From Burkholderia lata (GTDB taxonomy: Bacteria > Pseudomonadota > Gammaproteobacteria > Burkholderiales > Burkholderiaceae), in contig NC_007510.1 of the NCBI RefSeq assembly GCF_000012945.1, forward strand, positions 1,364,001 to 1,428,000: a DNA stretch of 64,000 nucleotides. The letters are read 5' to 3'. The stretch's first letter is position 1, and each line of letters starts with the position of its first letter. Shown here piece by piece: positions 55,992-64,000 of this stretch. The position numbers and the translations under genes are program-made. The notes beneath the pieces are model-generated. The model ran no database searches, had not been told where the DNA came from, and saw only the letters and a list, made by a program, of their open reading frames with translations.

Positions 55992-56693
55992 TCAACGTGC
56001 CGGCAGGTAGCGTGACGGGTCGATCGATCGGCCGCCGTAGCGCAGCTCGAAATGCAGCGCGACGCGATCGCTGTCGCTGTTGCCCATCTCGGCGATCGAC
56101 TGCCCCTGCGTGACCTGCTGGCCTTCCTTCACCAGCAGCGCGCGGTTGTGCGCGTAGGCGGTCAGGTAGTCGGCGTTGTGCTTGAGGATGATCAGGTTGC
56201 CGTAGCCGCGCAGCCCGTTACCCGCATAGACCACCACACCCGGCGCAGCCGCGACCACCGGCGTGCCCGGCGAGTTCGCGATGTCGATGCCCTTCGATTT
56301 CGAACCGTCGAACGTGCGGATCACGTTGCCGGCTGCCGGCCAGATCAGCGCGATGCTCGTGGCCGGCTTGACGGCCGATTCGACCGGTGCAGAAGGCGCG
56401 GGGCGGGCCCGGCCGGCACTGCCGGTGCCGGTGGTCGACGGCGTCGACGCGGTGGTCGTGCCGGGTGGCGGCGCGACGCGCAGCACCTGGCCGACCTCGA
56501 TCGCATCGGGGTTCGTCATCTGGTTCCAGCGCACGACGTTCGACACCGACGTGCGGTTGTCGCGCGCGATCTTGTAGAGCGTATCGCCGCGCTCGACGCG
56601 ATAGAACCCGGGGCCGACAGGCGCGGAGCCGCACGCGACGAGCAGGGCGGCGCAGGCGGCTGCGAAGAGTCGCTTCGTTGTTGTTCCGAACAT
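55992..56693 (-). CDS. nlpD: LysM and M23-peptidase-domain lipoprotein, NlpD-like
   Basis: A 233-aa outer-membrane lipoprotein. The lipobox is LLVACGSAPV (Cys near residue 21). One LysM domain follows (YRVERGDTLYKIARDNRTSVSNVVRWNQM, about residues 31-59), then a Pro/Ser/Thr linker, then an M23 (LytM) domain from about residue 110 (ALIWPAAGNVIRTF, SKGIDIANSPGTPVVAAAPGVVVYAGNG and HNADYLTAYAHN). The canonical HxxxD and HxH zinc motifs of active LytM enzymes read KGIDIA and ALHFELR, so key ligands are missing, as in NlpD/EnvC amidase activators. It probably activates cell-division amidases. GAGG precedes ATG 56693. Confidence 0.87.
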   Translation of the reverse strand: MFGTTTKRLFAAACAALLVACGSAPVGPGFYRVERGDTLYKIARDNRTSVSNVVRWNQMTNPDAIEVGQVLRVAPPPGTTTASTPSTTGTGSAGRARPAPSAPVESAVKPATSIALIWPAAGNVIRTFDGSKSKGIDIANSPGTPVVAAAPGVVVYAGNGLRGYGNLIILKHNADYLTAYAHNRALLVKEGQQVTQGQSIAEMGNSDSDRVALHFELRYGGRSIDPSRYLPAR

Positions 56694-56845
56694 TGAACCT
56701 CGCAAAACCCTGCCGCTCGTGACGCGGCAGGCAACACAAAACGTCCGATTTTAACGGGTTCGACCCGCGCACCGCAGTTTGGGCCGTTGCCGGGGCTGCG
56801 GCGCGCCGGTTCGGCGCGCTGCTTGATGACGTCTCGGCCTACGTA

Positions 56846-57757
56846 TCAGCCGGCGAGCGGGAGGACGCGGATCCGCAGCGTGGCGGTTTCGGTCGCGCCC
56901 GGCGCGAGCATGCGCAGCCCGAGGCCGTTGTGGATCGCGTCCGGCAGGCCGAGCCACGGTTCGACGCAATAGAAGTCCGAATCGGGCTTCTCGGTCCAGG
57001 TCGTCACCGCGTACCACGGGATCGAACCCGGCACGTCGAGCGCGATCTCGATCGTGCGGCCGCGGCCCGGCATCACGATGCGCACCGGCGTGGCCGGCAC
57101 GCCGTCGAGGCAGTGGAAGCGGTCGAGGATGTCCGGGTTGTCGAGGCGATAACGGGCTTCGCCCGGTTCGGGCGCACTGATCGAACCGTCCGCCTGCTGT
57201 GCGCAACGACGCGTCGGCGGCAGCTCGAGCGTGGTTTCGGCGCGTTCGCCGTCCGGCAGCGCGAAATAGAAATGGTGGCCGGCGTAGTAGGGCAGCGGCG
57301 TGTCGCCGCGATTGGTCGTCGTCAGCGCGACTTCGAGCGTGTGCGAGTCGGCCAGCCGGTAGGTCGTTTCGAAGCGGAAGTCGAACGGGTAACTTGCGCG
57401 CAGGGCGTCGGTCGCGTCGAGCGTCATCGACAGCGCGGCGCCATCGGCCGACGGTTGCGCGGCGAACGGCAGGTCGCGCGCGAAGCCGTGCATCGGCAGG
57501 TCGCGCACCACGCCCGCGGCGTCGCGCCAGCGGCCGAGTTCGCCGTCGACGCGGTGACGGCCGAGAAACGGGAACAGCAGCGGGTTGCCGCCGCGCACGC
57601 GCGCGAGGTTGCTCCAGTCGGCCGTTTCCGGCCAGAAGATCACCGGTTCGCCGTCGACATGCCACGACAGCAGGCGGCCGCCGAATTGCGGAGCGACCCG
57701 GACGAGCGACGGGCCGGCGTGAAGTTCGTGAATCTCGTGTTGCTGGAAGGTCGGCAT
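56846..57757 (-). CDS. Aldose 1-epimerase family protein
   Basis: A 303-aa galactose-mutarotase-like beta-sandwich protein. The catalytic His region is PMHGFARDLPF (about residues 88-98), the second His is in PYYAGHHFYFALPDG (about residues 153-167), and the Glu is in CVEPWLGLPDAIHNG (about residues 264-278). Such enzymes interconvert alpha and beta anomers of sugars. Substrate not shown; it could act on hexoses or hexose-6-phosphates. ATG 57757 (MPTFQQHEIHELHAG) fits the family. It is divergent from the very small gene at 57928. Confidence 0.88.
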   Translation of the reverse strand: MPTFQQHEIHELHAGPSLVRVAPQFGGRLLSWHVDGEPVIFWPETADWSNLARVRGGNPLLFPFLGRHRVDGELGRWRDAAGVVRDLPMHGFARDLPFAAQPSADGAALSMTLDATDALRASYPFDFRFETTYRLADSHTLEVALTTTNRGDTPLPYYAGHHFYFALPDGERAETTLELPPTRRCAQQADGSISAPEPGEARYRLDNPDILDRFHCLDGVPATPVRIVMPGRGRTIEIALDVPGSIPWYAVTTWTEKPDSDFYCVEPWLGLPDAIHNGLGLRMLAPGATETATLRIRVLPLAG

Positions 57758-57927
57758 GGCGAATCGGGTTGGGCGGGTGGACGGGAACGGCGCGCTCCAT
57801 TATCGGGCCGTGGCGGCTCGGGGAAAACCCTTCTCGGGAAATCGCGAGTTTTTAAGACTGTCAACGGTCGGGATAATGCCTCTAAACCGGTGATGTTGCC
57901 GGGTCATGACACTTCGTGGAGGGGGCC

Positions 57928-58014
57928 ATGGATCTGGCAATGGCAATGGGTATCGCACTGTTCGGCATGTTCACCGGCAGCACGGTATTATTTTTCTATC
58001 AGCTCGGCCGCTGA
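57928..58014 (+). CDS. Candidate 28-aa membrane micro-protein
   Basis: MDLAMAMGIALFGMFTGSTV then LFFYQLGR. The frame is framed by a strong GGAGGGGG ribosome-binding site (57918-57925) and a good terminator at 58040-58066, so it is very likely expressed as its own unit. The whole chain is one hydrophobic helix with a C-terminal Arg, like small stress- or transporter-associated proteins. No family is recognised; it is not a match for KdpF, CydX or CcoS as far as I can tell. GATAAT at 57872-57877 may be its -10. Confidence 0.55.
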   Translation: MDLAMAMGIALFGMFTGSTVLFFYQLGR

Positions 58015-58039
58015 CGGCAATTCCTGCCGAAGTCGAAAG

Positions 58040-58066
58040 GCCCGCCATGCAAATGGCGGGCTTTTT
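58040..58066 (+). terminator. Terminator after the 28-aa gene
   Basis: GCCCGCCAT (58040-58048), loop GCAA and ATGGCGGGC (58053-58061), followed by T5. A stable GNRA-loop hairpin. Confidence 0.9.
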
Positions 58067-58236
58067 GCTTTCTGATTGCTTACAAGTTGCAAGCGTTTGT
58101 GTGCATTGCCGCAATATCCAGCCAAATGCCTTGGCGCAGTAATCCTGGCTCGGCATAATCGGGGCGCGTTTTTTTCGGACGCGCATCGCGTCGTCCGCTT
58201 TTCTTCCCGCTCAATCTTCACTAAAAGGACCGACGC

Positions 58237-59067
58237 GTGAGTCTCTGGTTTCTGGTATTCCTGAGCGTCCTGCAGGGCGTCACCGAACTCTTCCCCGTCA
58301 GCAGCCTTGGCCATACGCTGCTCGTGCCGGCGCTGTTCGGCATGCACATCGACAAGCACGCACCGCAACTGCTGCCGTTCCTCGTCGCGCTGCACCTCGG
58401 CACCGCGCTGGCGCTGCTGTGGTATTTCCGCGCACGCTGGGTCGCGCTGATCGGCGGCTTCTTCGCGCAGCTCGGCGGCCGCAAGAACGACGACGGGCAC
58501 CTGATGTGGGCGCTCATCATCGGGACGATCCCGACCGGCATCGTCGGGCTGCTCCTCGAGAAGCGCATCGAACGCGTGTTCCACGACCTGCGGATCGTCG
58601 CGATCGCGCTGATCGTGAACGGCGTGCTGCTGTGGCTCGGCGATCGCATCCAGCGCAGCCGCGCGCATCAGGCGCCCGAGAAGATGACGTTCAAGCAGGC
58701 GTTCTTCGTGGGTCTCGCACAGATCGGCGCACTGATTCCGGGTTTTTCGCGCAGCGGGCTGACGATGATCGCCGGCAATGCAGCGGGACTGACGGCGGAG
58801 AAGGCCGCGGAATTCTCGTTCCTGCTCGGTACGCCGATCATCTTCGCGGCGGGTGTGCTCGAGCTGCCGAAGCTGTTCCATGCGCGCGACCAGCTCGCCG
58901 ATGCGCTGCTCGGCGGCGTGCTGACGGCAATCGCCGCGTACCTGAGCGTACGGTTCCTGATGCGCTATTTCGAAGGGCGTGGCCGGCTGGCTTCGTTCGG
59001 CGTGTATTGCGTGATTGCCGGTGTGTTCTGCCTCGGCTGGTTCATGCTGCATCCGCAGCCGGTTTGA
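58237..59067 (+). CDS. uppP: Undecaprenyl-diphosphatase UppP (BacA)
   Basis: A 276-aa integral membrane enzyme that dephosphorylates undecaprenyl diphosphate, recycling the lipid carrier for peptidoglycan and surface polysaccharides; linked to bacitracin resistance. The first conserved motif is [19 protein letters not shown] (about residues 13-31); a second is [22 protein letters not shown] (about residues 160-181). It has about eight membrane segments. GTG 58237 has AAGGAC upstream. It usually carries (E/Q)XXXE and GxxSRSGxT motifs, both visible. A terminator follows. Confidence 0.95.
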   Translation: MSLWFLVFLSVLQGVTELFPVSSLGHTLLVPALFGMHIDKHAPQLLPFLVALHLGTALALLWYFRARWVALIGGFFAQLGGRKNDDGHLMWALIIGTIPTGIVGLLLEKRIERVFHDLRIVAIALIVNGVLLWLGDRIQRSRAHQAPEKMTFKQAFFVGLAQIGALIPGFSRSGLTMIAGNAAGLTAEKAAEFSFLLGTPIIFAAGVLELPKLFHARDQLADALLGGVLTAIAAYLSVRFLMRYFEGRGRLASFGVYCVIAGVFCLGWFMLHPQPV

Positions 59068-59117
59068 TGCTGGGTTGGCCGGCTCGCGTGATGTGGCGCG
59101 ATGATCGGGTATAATTT

Positions 59118-59146
59118 CGGGCTCGGCTTCATGCCGGGCCCGTTTT
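59118..59146 (+). terminator. Terminator after uppP
   Basis: CGGGCTCGGC (59118-59127), loop TTCAT and GCCGGGCCCG (59133-59142) with one wobble, followed by T4. A TATAAT (59110-59115) directly before it may be coincidental or belong to the tRNA promoter region. Confidence 0.8.
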
Positions 59147-59234
59147 GTTTCGGGGCTTCGAGTCGGATGGTTTTGTCGTTGCTCGATGCCTTGCGGCAAA
59201 TGCGGTCCGCGTCAGCCGTGTCTTTTCTCCCCGA

Positions 59235-59311
59235 CCGCCCTTAGCTCAGTTGGATAGAGCAACGGCCTTCTAAGCCGTAGGTCACACGTTCGAATCGTGT
59301 AGGGCGGGCCA
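59235..59311 (+). tRNA. tRNA-Arg (anticodon TCT)
   Basis: 77 nt ending in an encoded CCA. The acceptor CCGCCCT/AGGGCGG, D arm AGCTCAGTTGGATAGAGC, anticodon loop CTTCTAA giving TCT and T arm ACACG-TTCGAAT-CGTGT pair fully. It decodes AGA, a rare codon in this GC-rich genome. It lies 51 bases from the convergent glmS stop, close to the predicted Tn7 target. Confidence 0.97.
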
Positions 59312-59333
59312 GTTAGATCCCTCGAAGACCTTC

Positions 59334-59342
59334 CCCAGTCCG
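59334..59342. other. Predicted Tn7 attachment site (attTn7), apparently empty
   Basis: Tn7 inserts about 25 bases downstream of the glmS stop codon after TnsD recognises the conserved C-terminal glmS codons. Here that point falls near 59338, between glmS and tRNA-Arg. No transposon end or duplicated target is seen, so the site looks unoccupied. The location is inferred from the known rule. Confidence 0.55.
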
Positions 59343-59362
59343 CCCCGGGTTACCCAACCCCG

Positions 59363-61180
59363 TCACTCGACCGTCACCGATTTCGCCAGATTCCTCGGCT
59401 TGTCGATATCCGCGCCACGCAGACACGCCGCGTGATACGCGAGCAACTGCAACGGCACCACGTGCAGGATCGGCGACAACAACCCGTAGTAATCCGGCAT
59501 CCGCAGCACCGACACGCCTTCACTGTTGTCGATCCGCGTATCGGCATCGGCGAACACATAAAGCTGCCCGCCGCGCGCCCGCACTTCCTGCATGTTCGAC
59601 TTCAGCTTTTCGAGCAGCGCGTCGTTCGGCGCAATCGTCGCCACAGGCATCGTGTGCGTCACGAGCGCGAGCGGCCCATGCTTCAACTCACCCGCGGGAT
59701 ACGCCTCCGCGTGGATATACGAAATCTCCTTCAGCTTCAGCGCACCTTCCAGCGCGATCGGGTAGTGCAGCCCGCGCCCGAGAAACAGCGCATTCTCGTG
59801 TTGCGAGAATTCCGCCGCCCAGCGCTCGATCTGCGGTTCGAGCCCGAGCACATCCTCGAGCGCGCCAGGCAGCCGCCGCAGTTGCATCGTATAGCGCGCA
59901 AGCTGCGCATCGTCGACATAGCCGCGCAGCCTCCCGAGCGTGACGGCGAGAATGAACAGCGCGACGAGCTGCGTCGTGAACGCCTTGGTGGACGCGACAC
60001 CGATTTCCGGGCCGGCCCGGGTCAGGAAGCGCAGGCCGGTCTGCCGCATCATCGCGCTGGTCGGCACGTTGCAGATCGCCAAGGTGTCGATATGGCCGAG
60101 CGCCTGCGCGTACTTGAGCGCGGCGAGCGTGTCGGCGGTCTCGCCGGATTGCGACACGCTCACCACCAGCGTATTCGGCGTCGCGAGCGCGTCACTGTAA
60201 CGGTATTCGCTCGCAATCTCGACCTGCGCGGGCACGCGCGCAATAGTTTCAAGCCAGCGGCGCGCGGTCAGGCCGGAATAGTGACTCGTGCCGCACGCAA
60301 GAATCAGCACGTTGTCGATCTGCTCGAACGCCCGTGCCGCGTCCGGGCCGAATACGGCCGGATCGAACAGCCCCGCATCGGGGATGGTCGCGGCCACGGC
60401 CTCCGGTTGCTCGAAAATCTCCTTCTGCATGAAATGCCGGTACGGCCCGAGTTCGACCGCGGCCTGCGCGGAGGAAATGGTTTGCACCGCGCGCTCGACG
60501 GGTGCGCCGCCGCGATCGAGTACGCGCACGCCGCCAGGCGTCAACTCGACGATGTCGCCTTCCTCGAGAAAGATGAAGCGGTCGGTGATGCCGGCGAGCG
60601 CGAGCGCGTCGGAGGCGAGAAAGCATTCGCCGTCCTTCACGCCGACGACGAGCGGTGAGCCGACCTTCGCGCCGATCAGCCGTTGCGGCTCGTGCTTGCT
60701 GAACACGGCGATCGCGTACGCGCCGTGAAGCTGTGAAGTTGCCGCGCGCACGGCGGCGAGCAGGTCGCCGCGGTACTTGCTGTGGATCAGGTGCGCGACG
60801 ACCTCGGTGTCGGTCTGGCCATCGAATTCGTAGTGCTCGTCGGAAAGTTGCTTGCGCAACGTTTCGTGGTTTTCGATGATGCCGTTGTGCACGAGCGCGA
60901 TTTCATCGCGCGAGAAGATCGGATGCGCGTTGCAGGTTGCCGGCGCGCCGTGTGTCGCCCAGCGCGTGTGCGCGATGCCGGTGCTGCCGGTCAGGCCGGC
61001 GGTGCGCACGTGCGCGTCGAGATCGGCGACGCGCGACACGCTGCGTTCGCGACGCGCCTGGCCGTCGACGACCGTCGCCACGCCGCATGAATCGTAGCCG
61101 CGATACTCGAGGCGACGCAAACCTTCAATCAGAATCGGGACGATGTCCCGTTGCGCGACCGCGCCGACGATGCCACACAT
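59363..61180 (-). CDS. glmS: Glutamine-fructose-6-phosphate aminotransferase
   Basis: A 605-aa enzyme making glucosamine-6-phosphate, the first step to UDP-GlcNAc. The N-terminal glutaminase starts with catalytic Cys2 ([20 protein letters not shown]), followed by [20 protein letters not shown]. Two SIS sugar-isomerase domains follow: [21 protein letters not shown] with [14 protein letters not shown], and [35 protein letters not shown]. The C-terminus is [11 protein letters not shown], a hallmark. AGGGAGGTGA lies before ATG 61180. It works with GlmM (36.5-37.8 kb) and feeds WecB. Downstream lies attTn7. Confidence 0.96.
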   Translation of the reverse strand: MCGIVGAVAQRDIVPILIEGLRRLEYRGYDSCGVATVVDGQARRERSVSRVADLDAHVRTAGLTGSTGIAHTRWATHGAPATCNAHPIFSRDEIALVHNGIIENHETLRKQLSDEHYEFDGQTDTEVVAHLIHSKYRGDLLAAVRAATSQLHGAYAIAVFSKHEPQRLIGAKVGSPLVVGVKDGECFLASDALALAGITDRFIFLEEGDIVELTPGGVRVLDRGGAPVERAVQTISSAQAAVELGPYRHFMQKEIFEQPEAVAATIPDAGLFDPAVFGPDAARAFEQIDNVLILACGTSHYSGLTARRWLETIARVPAQVEIASEYRYSDALATPNTLVVSVSQSGETADTLAALKYAQALGHIDTLAICNVPTSAMMRQTGLRFLTRAGPEIGVASTKAFTTQLVALFILAVTLGRLRGYVDDAQLARYTMQLRRLPGALEDVLGLEPQIERWAAEFSQHENALFLGRGLHYPIALEGALKLKEISYIHAEAYPAGELKHGPLALVTHTMPVATIAPNDALLEKLKSNMQEVRARGGQLYVFADADTRIDNSEGVSVLRMPDYYGLLSPILHVVPLQLLAYHAACLRGADIDKPRNLAKSVTVE

Positions 61181-61228
61181 GACACGTCACCTCCCTGTTA
61201 GTCATCATGGACCGCGCGCACCGTTGCA

Positions 61229-62317
61229 TCAGCGCGATGCGGTCGCCGTTGCCGCCGCCGTCGTGAATCCGCATCGAGCGGGTATGACGGGGTCGGCCAT
61301 CCGGCTTTCGAATGCCAGATAAAGCGACTCCTCCAGTACGTTCCAGTGTGCGCCGTGCCGGTATGGGCCCGACCGGGCCTTCCAGCAGGCAACCGTGCCC
61401 CAATCGTTCATCTTGAGCGCGACCAGCCCGATCAAGCTCCACGGATAGTCGGTGTCGGCGAGTTGCGGCCAGCTCTTGCCGTACTTCCGCATCCACTGCG
61501 CGTAGATCGTCTCGCCGGATTGTTCGGGTACCTGAATACCGGACAGGAGCGGGAGGATCTGCGCGATCTTCGCCGGATAAAAGCTCGTATCGCTGACCTG
61601 CTGCGTGCTGGCGCGAAAGCCGGATTCGGTGCCGCGCCAGAAGACCTTCAGGATCGCGGATGCCAGCCGGTCGGCACGCTGGCTCCACGGTCCCGCATGC
61701 GTGTAGTCGGCGCGCCGGACGTAGTACGCCGCGAGGGCCTGGAACGCGCTGTGTACTTCGACGTTGTCCATCAGCAATGCGACATGCAGCGACGACGAGA
61801 TCTGGTAGACGCCGGAGGGCTTGTCGAGCAGCGTGTCCAGATGCACGCCGGCGCGGTTCAGGCTGAGCTCCCACGCGGCGGGCAAGCCGTCGGGCGGCGC
61901 GAAGCGGGCGAGCAATTCGATCCAGGTCGCCATCATCGCGTCGTCGGTTTCCGCGTCGGCACATGCGCGGTAGCGGCCGTTCTTCACGCAGTAGCGATCG
62001 AAGCTGCCATCCGGGCGCTGGCGCGGCAGCAACCACGCGATCCAGGCGAGGGCGGCCTGACGGGCGTCGAGTTGCGCGTCGGACGCGGCGAGCAGCGCCT
62101 TCGCCGCGAAATACGGGTCGATGCCGACGCCGTTCAGGCGCACGGTGATCGCGCCATCGGCGCGTTGGTACAGCCCGTTGAGGCGGAGCTCGGCAGCGTT
62201 CGCATGCAGCGCGAAACCGCACGCAGCGATACAGCAGGCGACGTGCCACCGGCGACACAGCGCGACGGTGGCCGCTACGCGCGAGCGTACGGTCGGGCAA
62301 AGCGCGGGCCGATTCAT
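61229..62317 (-). CDS. Exported protein with possible six-hairpin glycosidase-like fold
   Basis: A 362-aa protein. The N-terminus MNRPALCPTVRSRVAATVAL, with a hydrophobic stretch ending in AAELRLN, resembles a signal peptide. The body is helix-rich with aromatic-rich segments: AALAWIAWLLPRQRPDGSFDRYCVKNGRY, DDAMMATWIELLARF and YPWSLIGLVALKMNDWGTVACW. This resembles alpha/alpha-barrel glycosidases and lyases such as GH8/GH88-like proteins, but no catalytic motif is firmly recognised. It lies between glmS and the wecB locus, so processing of a surface polysaccharide is a possible role. Start at ATG 62317; an ATG 11 codons upstream is possible. Confidence in a specific function is low. Confidence 0.72.
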   Translation of the reverse strand: MNRPALCPTVRSRVAATVALCRRWHVACCIAACGFALHANAAELRLNGLYQRADGAITVRLNGVGIDPYFAAKALLAASDAQLDARQAALAWIAWLLPRQRPDGSFDRYCVKNGRYRACADAETDDAMMATWIELLARFAPPDGLPAAWELSLNRAGVHLDTLLDKPSGVYQISSSLHVALLMDNVEVHSAFQALAAYYVRRADYTHAGPWSQRADRLASAILKVFWRGTESGFRASTQQVSDTSFYPAKIAQILPLLSGIQVPEQSGETIYAQWMRKYGKSWPQLADTDYPWSLIGLVALKMNDWGTVACWKARSGPYRHGAHWNVLEESLYLAFESRMADPVIPARCGFTTAAATATASR

Positions 62318-63633
62318 GGTCTTGGGCTCCTGCGCGGCGGTCCTGTGCAATCGTCGCCGGGCGCGGCGTTGGCCGCGTCGCGCCCGGCGAGCGTGTCGAC
62401 GTTGTGGCTCGGTTCACCGTGGCGAGGGTGAACCAGAGGCTGTTGCGTTCACGGACCGGTTCGCTACTTCGGAGCCGGAACCAGGCTCGTAGATCGCGCG
62501 TACTTCAACAGGACACGTCGGCACGTTCGGCGCGCTGGATCGCTGGTCTTTCGCTCCAGGCGGACGCGTCGCGTTTCCTTCCTGTTGTGTTGCCTGGGCG
62601 CTCCCGTTCGTCCGCTGCCGGGCGAGTGCTTCGGGGCACGCCTGACTGTCATTAAGCAAGGCGTGAGCCATCGGCCGCGATGCCGCGCGCAGCAAGGGGC
62701 GGGGGTGAAGGGGGGGCGCGTGGCGCGAACCACGGCGGCGAATTTTGATTCATCGAAGAATCAGCGTGCGCGCAGGCCGAATGCCCGCGCGCGATCGATG
62801 TCGCAGCCCGCACGCGTCGTGCGTCGAGCGAATTGTCTGCCGAACCTGTGCCGCCTTGGCAGCACGACGCTGCGCGGAGATGCGCATCGCGTCGTTCGTT
62901 GCGTGTGCATCGGCCGAATTGCCGGAGCGTTCCATGAGAGCGCGTGCGCTGCATGGGCCGGACTCCGATGCAACCACCCCGTTCCGGACCCGCGTTACAC
63001 ATTCGCAACATTTCCCGCCGCGTTGATTCGTGCGACGTGAATGACGTTGCGTGTCGGGTGAATCCGTCGTGCACGACCGTGGCCGCGCGTTCGATCGTGC
63101 GGCCGACTGCACTGACAAAAGGAGCGGATCAAGGAAGCGCAACGCGCTTCGACGGATGCGAGCGATCCGATGCGCAATGGACGCTCGACATGAGTGCGAG
63201 ATTCGTCGGACGACGTCGTCGAAGGGGGCGTGCGACTGCCCCGATGTTTGCCTGTATCGCGCCTGATTGGCGCTGAGACACGCGTAGCAGTTGTGAAACA
63301 TTCCGTCGCGCACCGCGTATGCGCGGGGCATGCAGGGTGAACCGGGCACGGTCGCAGGGCGGCTGGTTTGAATATTGCTGTAGAGGAAAGGACGTGACGA
63401 ACAGACGTGACGCCTGGCCAAGCGAGGAACGACTCATGACGTGACGGATCAAGTGCAACGGGACGCCGGTAGTACGACGATTCGCGTGGCGTAGACCGCG
63501 TGAACCGGGCGGCACGCTCGCTCCGCGACACCGCAACGTGTCGACCGCGTGCGAGTACGGGAGGTGCCGCCTGAATACATGCTTCGCGCCACGAGCAGGG
63601 TCATTCAGCGCGAAATGGCTCAACGAGGATAAC
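62318..63633. other. 1.3-kb gene-free, lower-GC stretch before wecB
   Basis: No open frame here has the expected third-base GC bias or a family match. Base composition is visibly less GC-rich than in flanking genes (about 55% over the stretch I counted at 63001-63060). It has an 8-bp inverted repeat GGTTCACC/GGTGAACC at 62411-62434 and a GCCGGTAGT at 63464-63472, similar to the RfaH ops core (GGCGGTAG). It likely carries promoter and leader sequence for the downstream polysaccharide locus, or remnants of lost genes. Confidence 0.45.
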
Positions 63634-64000
63634 GATGAAGAAGATTTTGCTTGTGTTCGGGACTCGGCCTGAGGCCATCAAGATGGCACCGCTGGTGCGT
63701 GCATTGAAGGCGCAAGCGGGTGTCGACGCCAGGGTATGCGTGACCGCGCAGCATCGCGAAATGCTCGATCAGGTGCTGACGCTATTCGACATCAAGCCCG
63801 ACTACGATCTCAACGTGATGCGCCAAAGTCAGACGTTGACCGACGTGACGACCGGCATTCTGCAGGCAATCGGCATCGTCTTCGACGAATTGCGTCCGGA
63901 CGTCGTGCTGGTACACGGCGATACGACGACCACGCTCGCGGTCAGTCTTGCTGCGTTCTATCGCTATTTGCCTGTCGGGCACGTCGAGGCCGGCTTGCGC
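63634..64000 (+). CDS. wecB: UDP-N-acetylglucosamine 2-epimerase, non-hydrolysing (N-terminal part; runs off window)
   Basis: 122 residues are visible, starting [20 protein letters not shown]. The GTRPEAIK motif, [15 protein letters not shown] and [19 protein letters not shown] are hallmarks of WecB, which converts UDP-GlcNAc to UDP-ManNAc for capsule, O-antigen or enterobacterial common-antigen-like sugars. GAGG lies before the ATG. The gene is cut by the window end. It follows glmS and the long gap, and is probably the first gene of a surface-polysaccharide cluster outside the window. Confidence 0.93.

Noticed and set aside
61181..61228. Possible glmS ribozyme upstream of glmS
   Set aside because: The gap is only 48 bases and lacks the ribozyme core; that element belongs mainly to Gram-positive bacteria.
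63464..63472. ops/JUMPstart (RfaH) element before wecB
   Set aside because: GCCGGTAGT differs from the core at one position and the downstream pause sequence is absent; kept only as a note in the region entry.
62414..63623. Several open frames on both strands in the gap before wecB
   Set aside because: They are rich in Arg, Ser and Thr, lack third-base GC bias, overlap one another, and lack ribosome-binding sites or family matches.

Overview
The window looks like part of the main chromosome of a Burkholderia species, most likely of the B. cepacia complex. The DNA is GC-rich with strong G/C third-position bias. The gene families and their order (malonate decarboxylase cluster, carA-leuE-carB, greA-yhbY-rlmE-ftsH-folP-glmM-pst-pho-ppk-ppx, ornithine-lipid gene olsB) fit Burkholderiales. 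Species is inferred from protein character only; no search was run. Nearly all of the window is ordinary core genome. No phage, insertion sequence or CRISPR array was seen.

Layout. 1-4.2 kb: nhaR-like regulator (cut by the window edge) divergent from a TerC-family gene, a zinc-ribbon protein, two hsp20 genes behind a heat-shock-type promoter, a 3-hydroxyacyl-CoA/carnitine dehydrogenase homologue and a DUF4148 protein. 4.4-13 kb: complete malonate use cluster, with mdcR divergent from madLM-mdcACDEGBH. 13-19.4 kb: mixed genes (degenerate phospholipase D, phosphoribosyltransferase, intracellular PHB depolymerase, GST, ProP osmolyte transporter, YnfA). 19.4-25.3 kb: dnaQ, rnhA, methyltransferase, gloB, mltD and an MFS carrier. 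25.4-37.8 kb: carA-leuE-carB, greA, DUF4149, yhbY, rlmE, ftsH, folP, glmM.

38.1-49 kb is the phosphate block: a run of Pho boxes, pstS (broken by an apparent 5-base deletion), pstC, pstA, pstB, phoU, phoB, phoR, then convergent ppk1 with divergent ppx. A candidate second Pho box lies upstream of ppk1. tRNA-Pro, sixA and olsB follow, so phosphate sensing, uptake, polyphosphate turnover and phosphorus-free membrane lipid synthesis are neighbours.

51.7-64 kb: small membrane proteins and lipoproteins, a MATE exporter, DUF2288, an acyl-CoA synthetase, an NlpD-like LysM/M23 lipoprotein, aldose 1-epimerase, uppP, tRNA-Arg and glmS with an apparently empty predicted attTn7. An exported protein of possible glycosidase fold and a 1.3-kb gene-free, lower-GC stretch follow. 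The window ends in the start of wecB (UDP-GlcNAc 2-epimerase), probably the first gene of a surface-polysaccharide locus. UppP, GlmS, GlmM and WecB all serve envelope-sugar metabolism.

Two very short genes not normally called (39 and 28 codons) are proposed at 55.8 and 57.9 kb. The main oddities are the pstS frameshift, a palindromic repeat read through as the N-terminus of MdcD, and structured leaders at hsp20, madL and carA.
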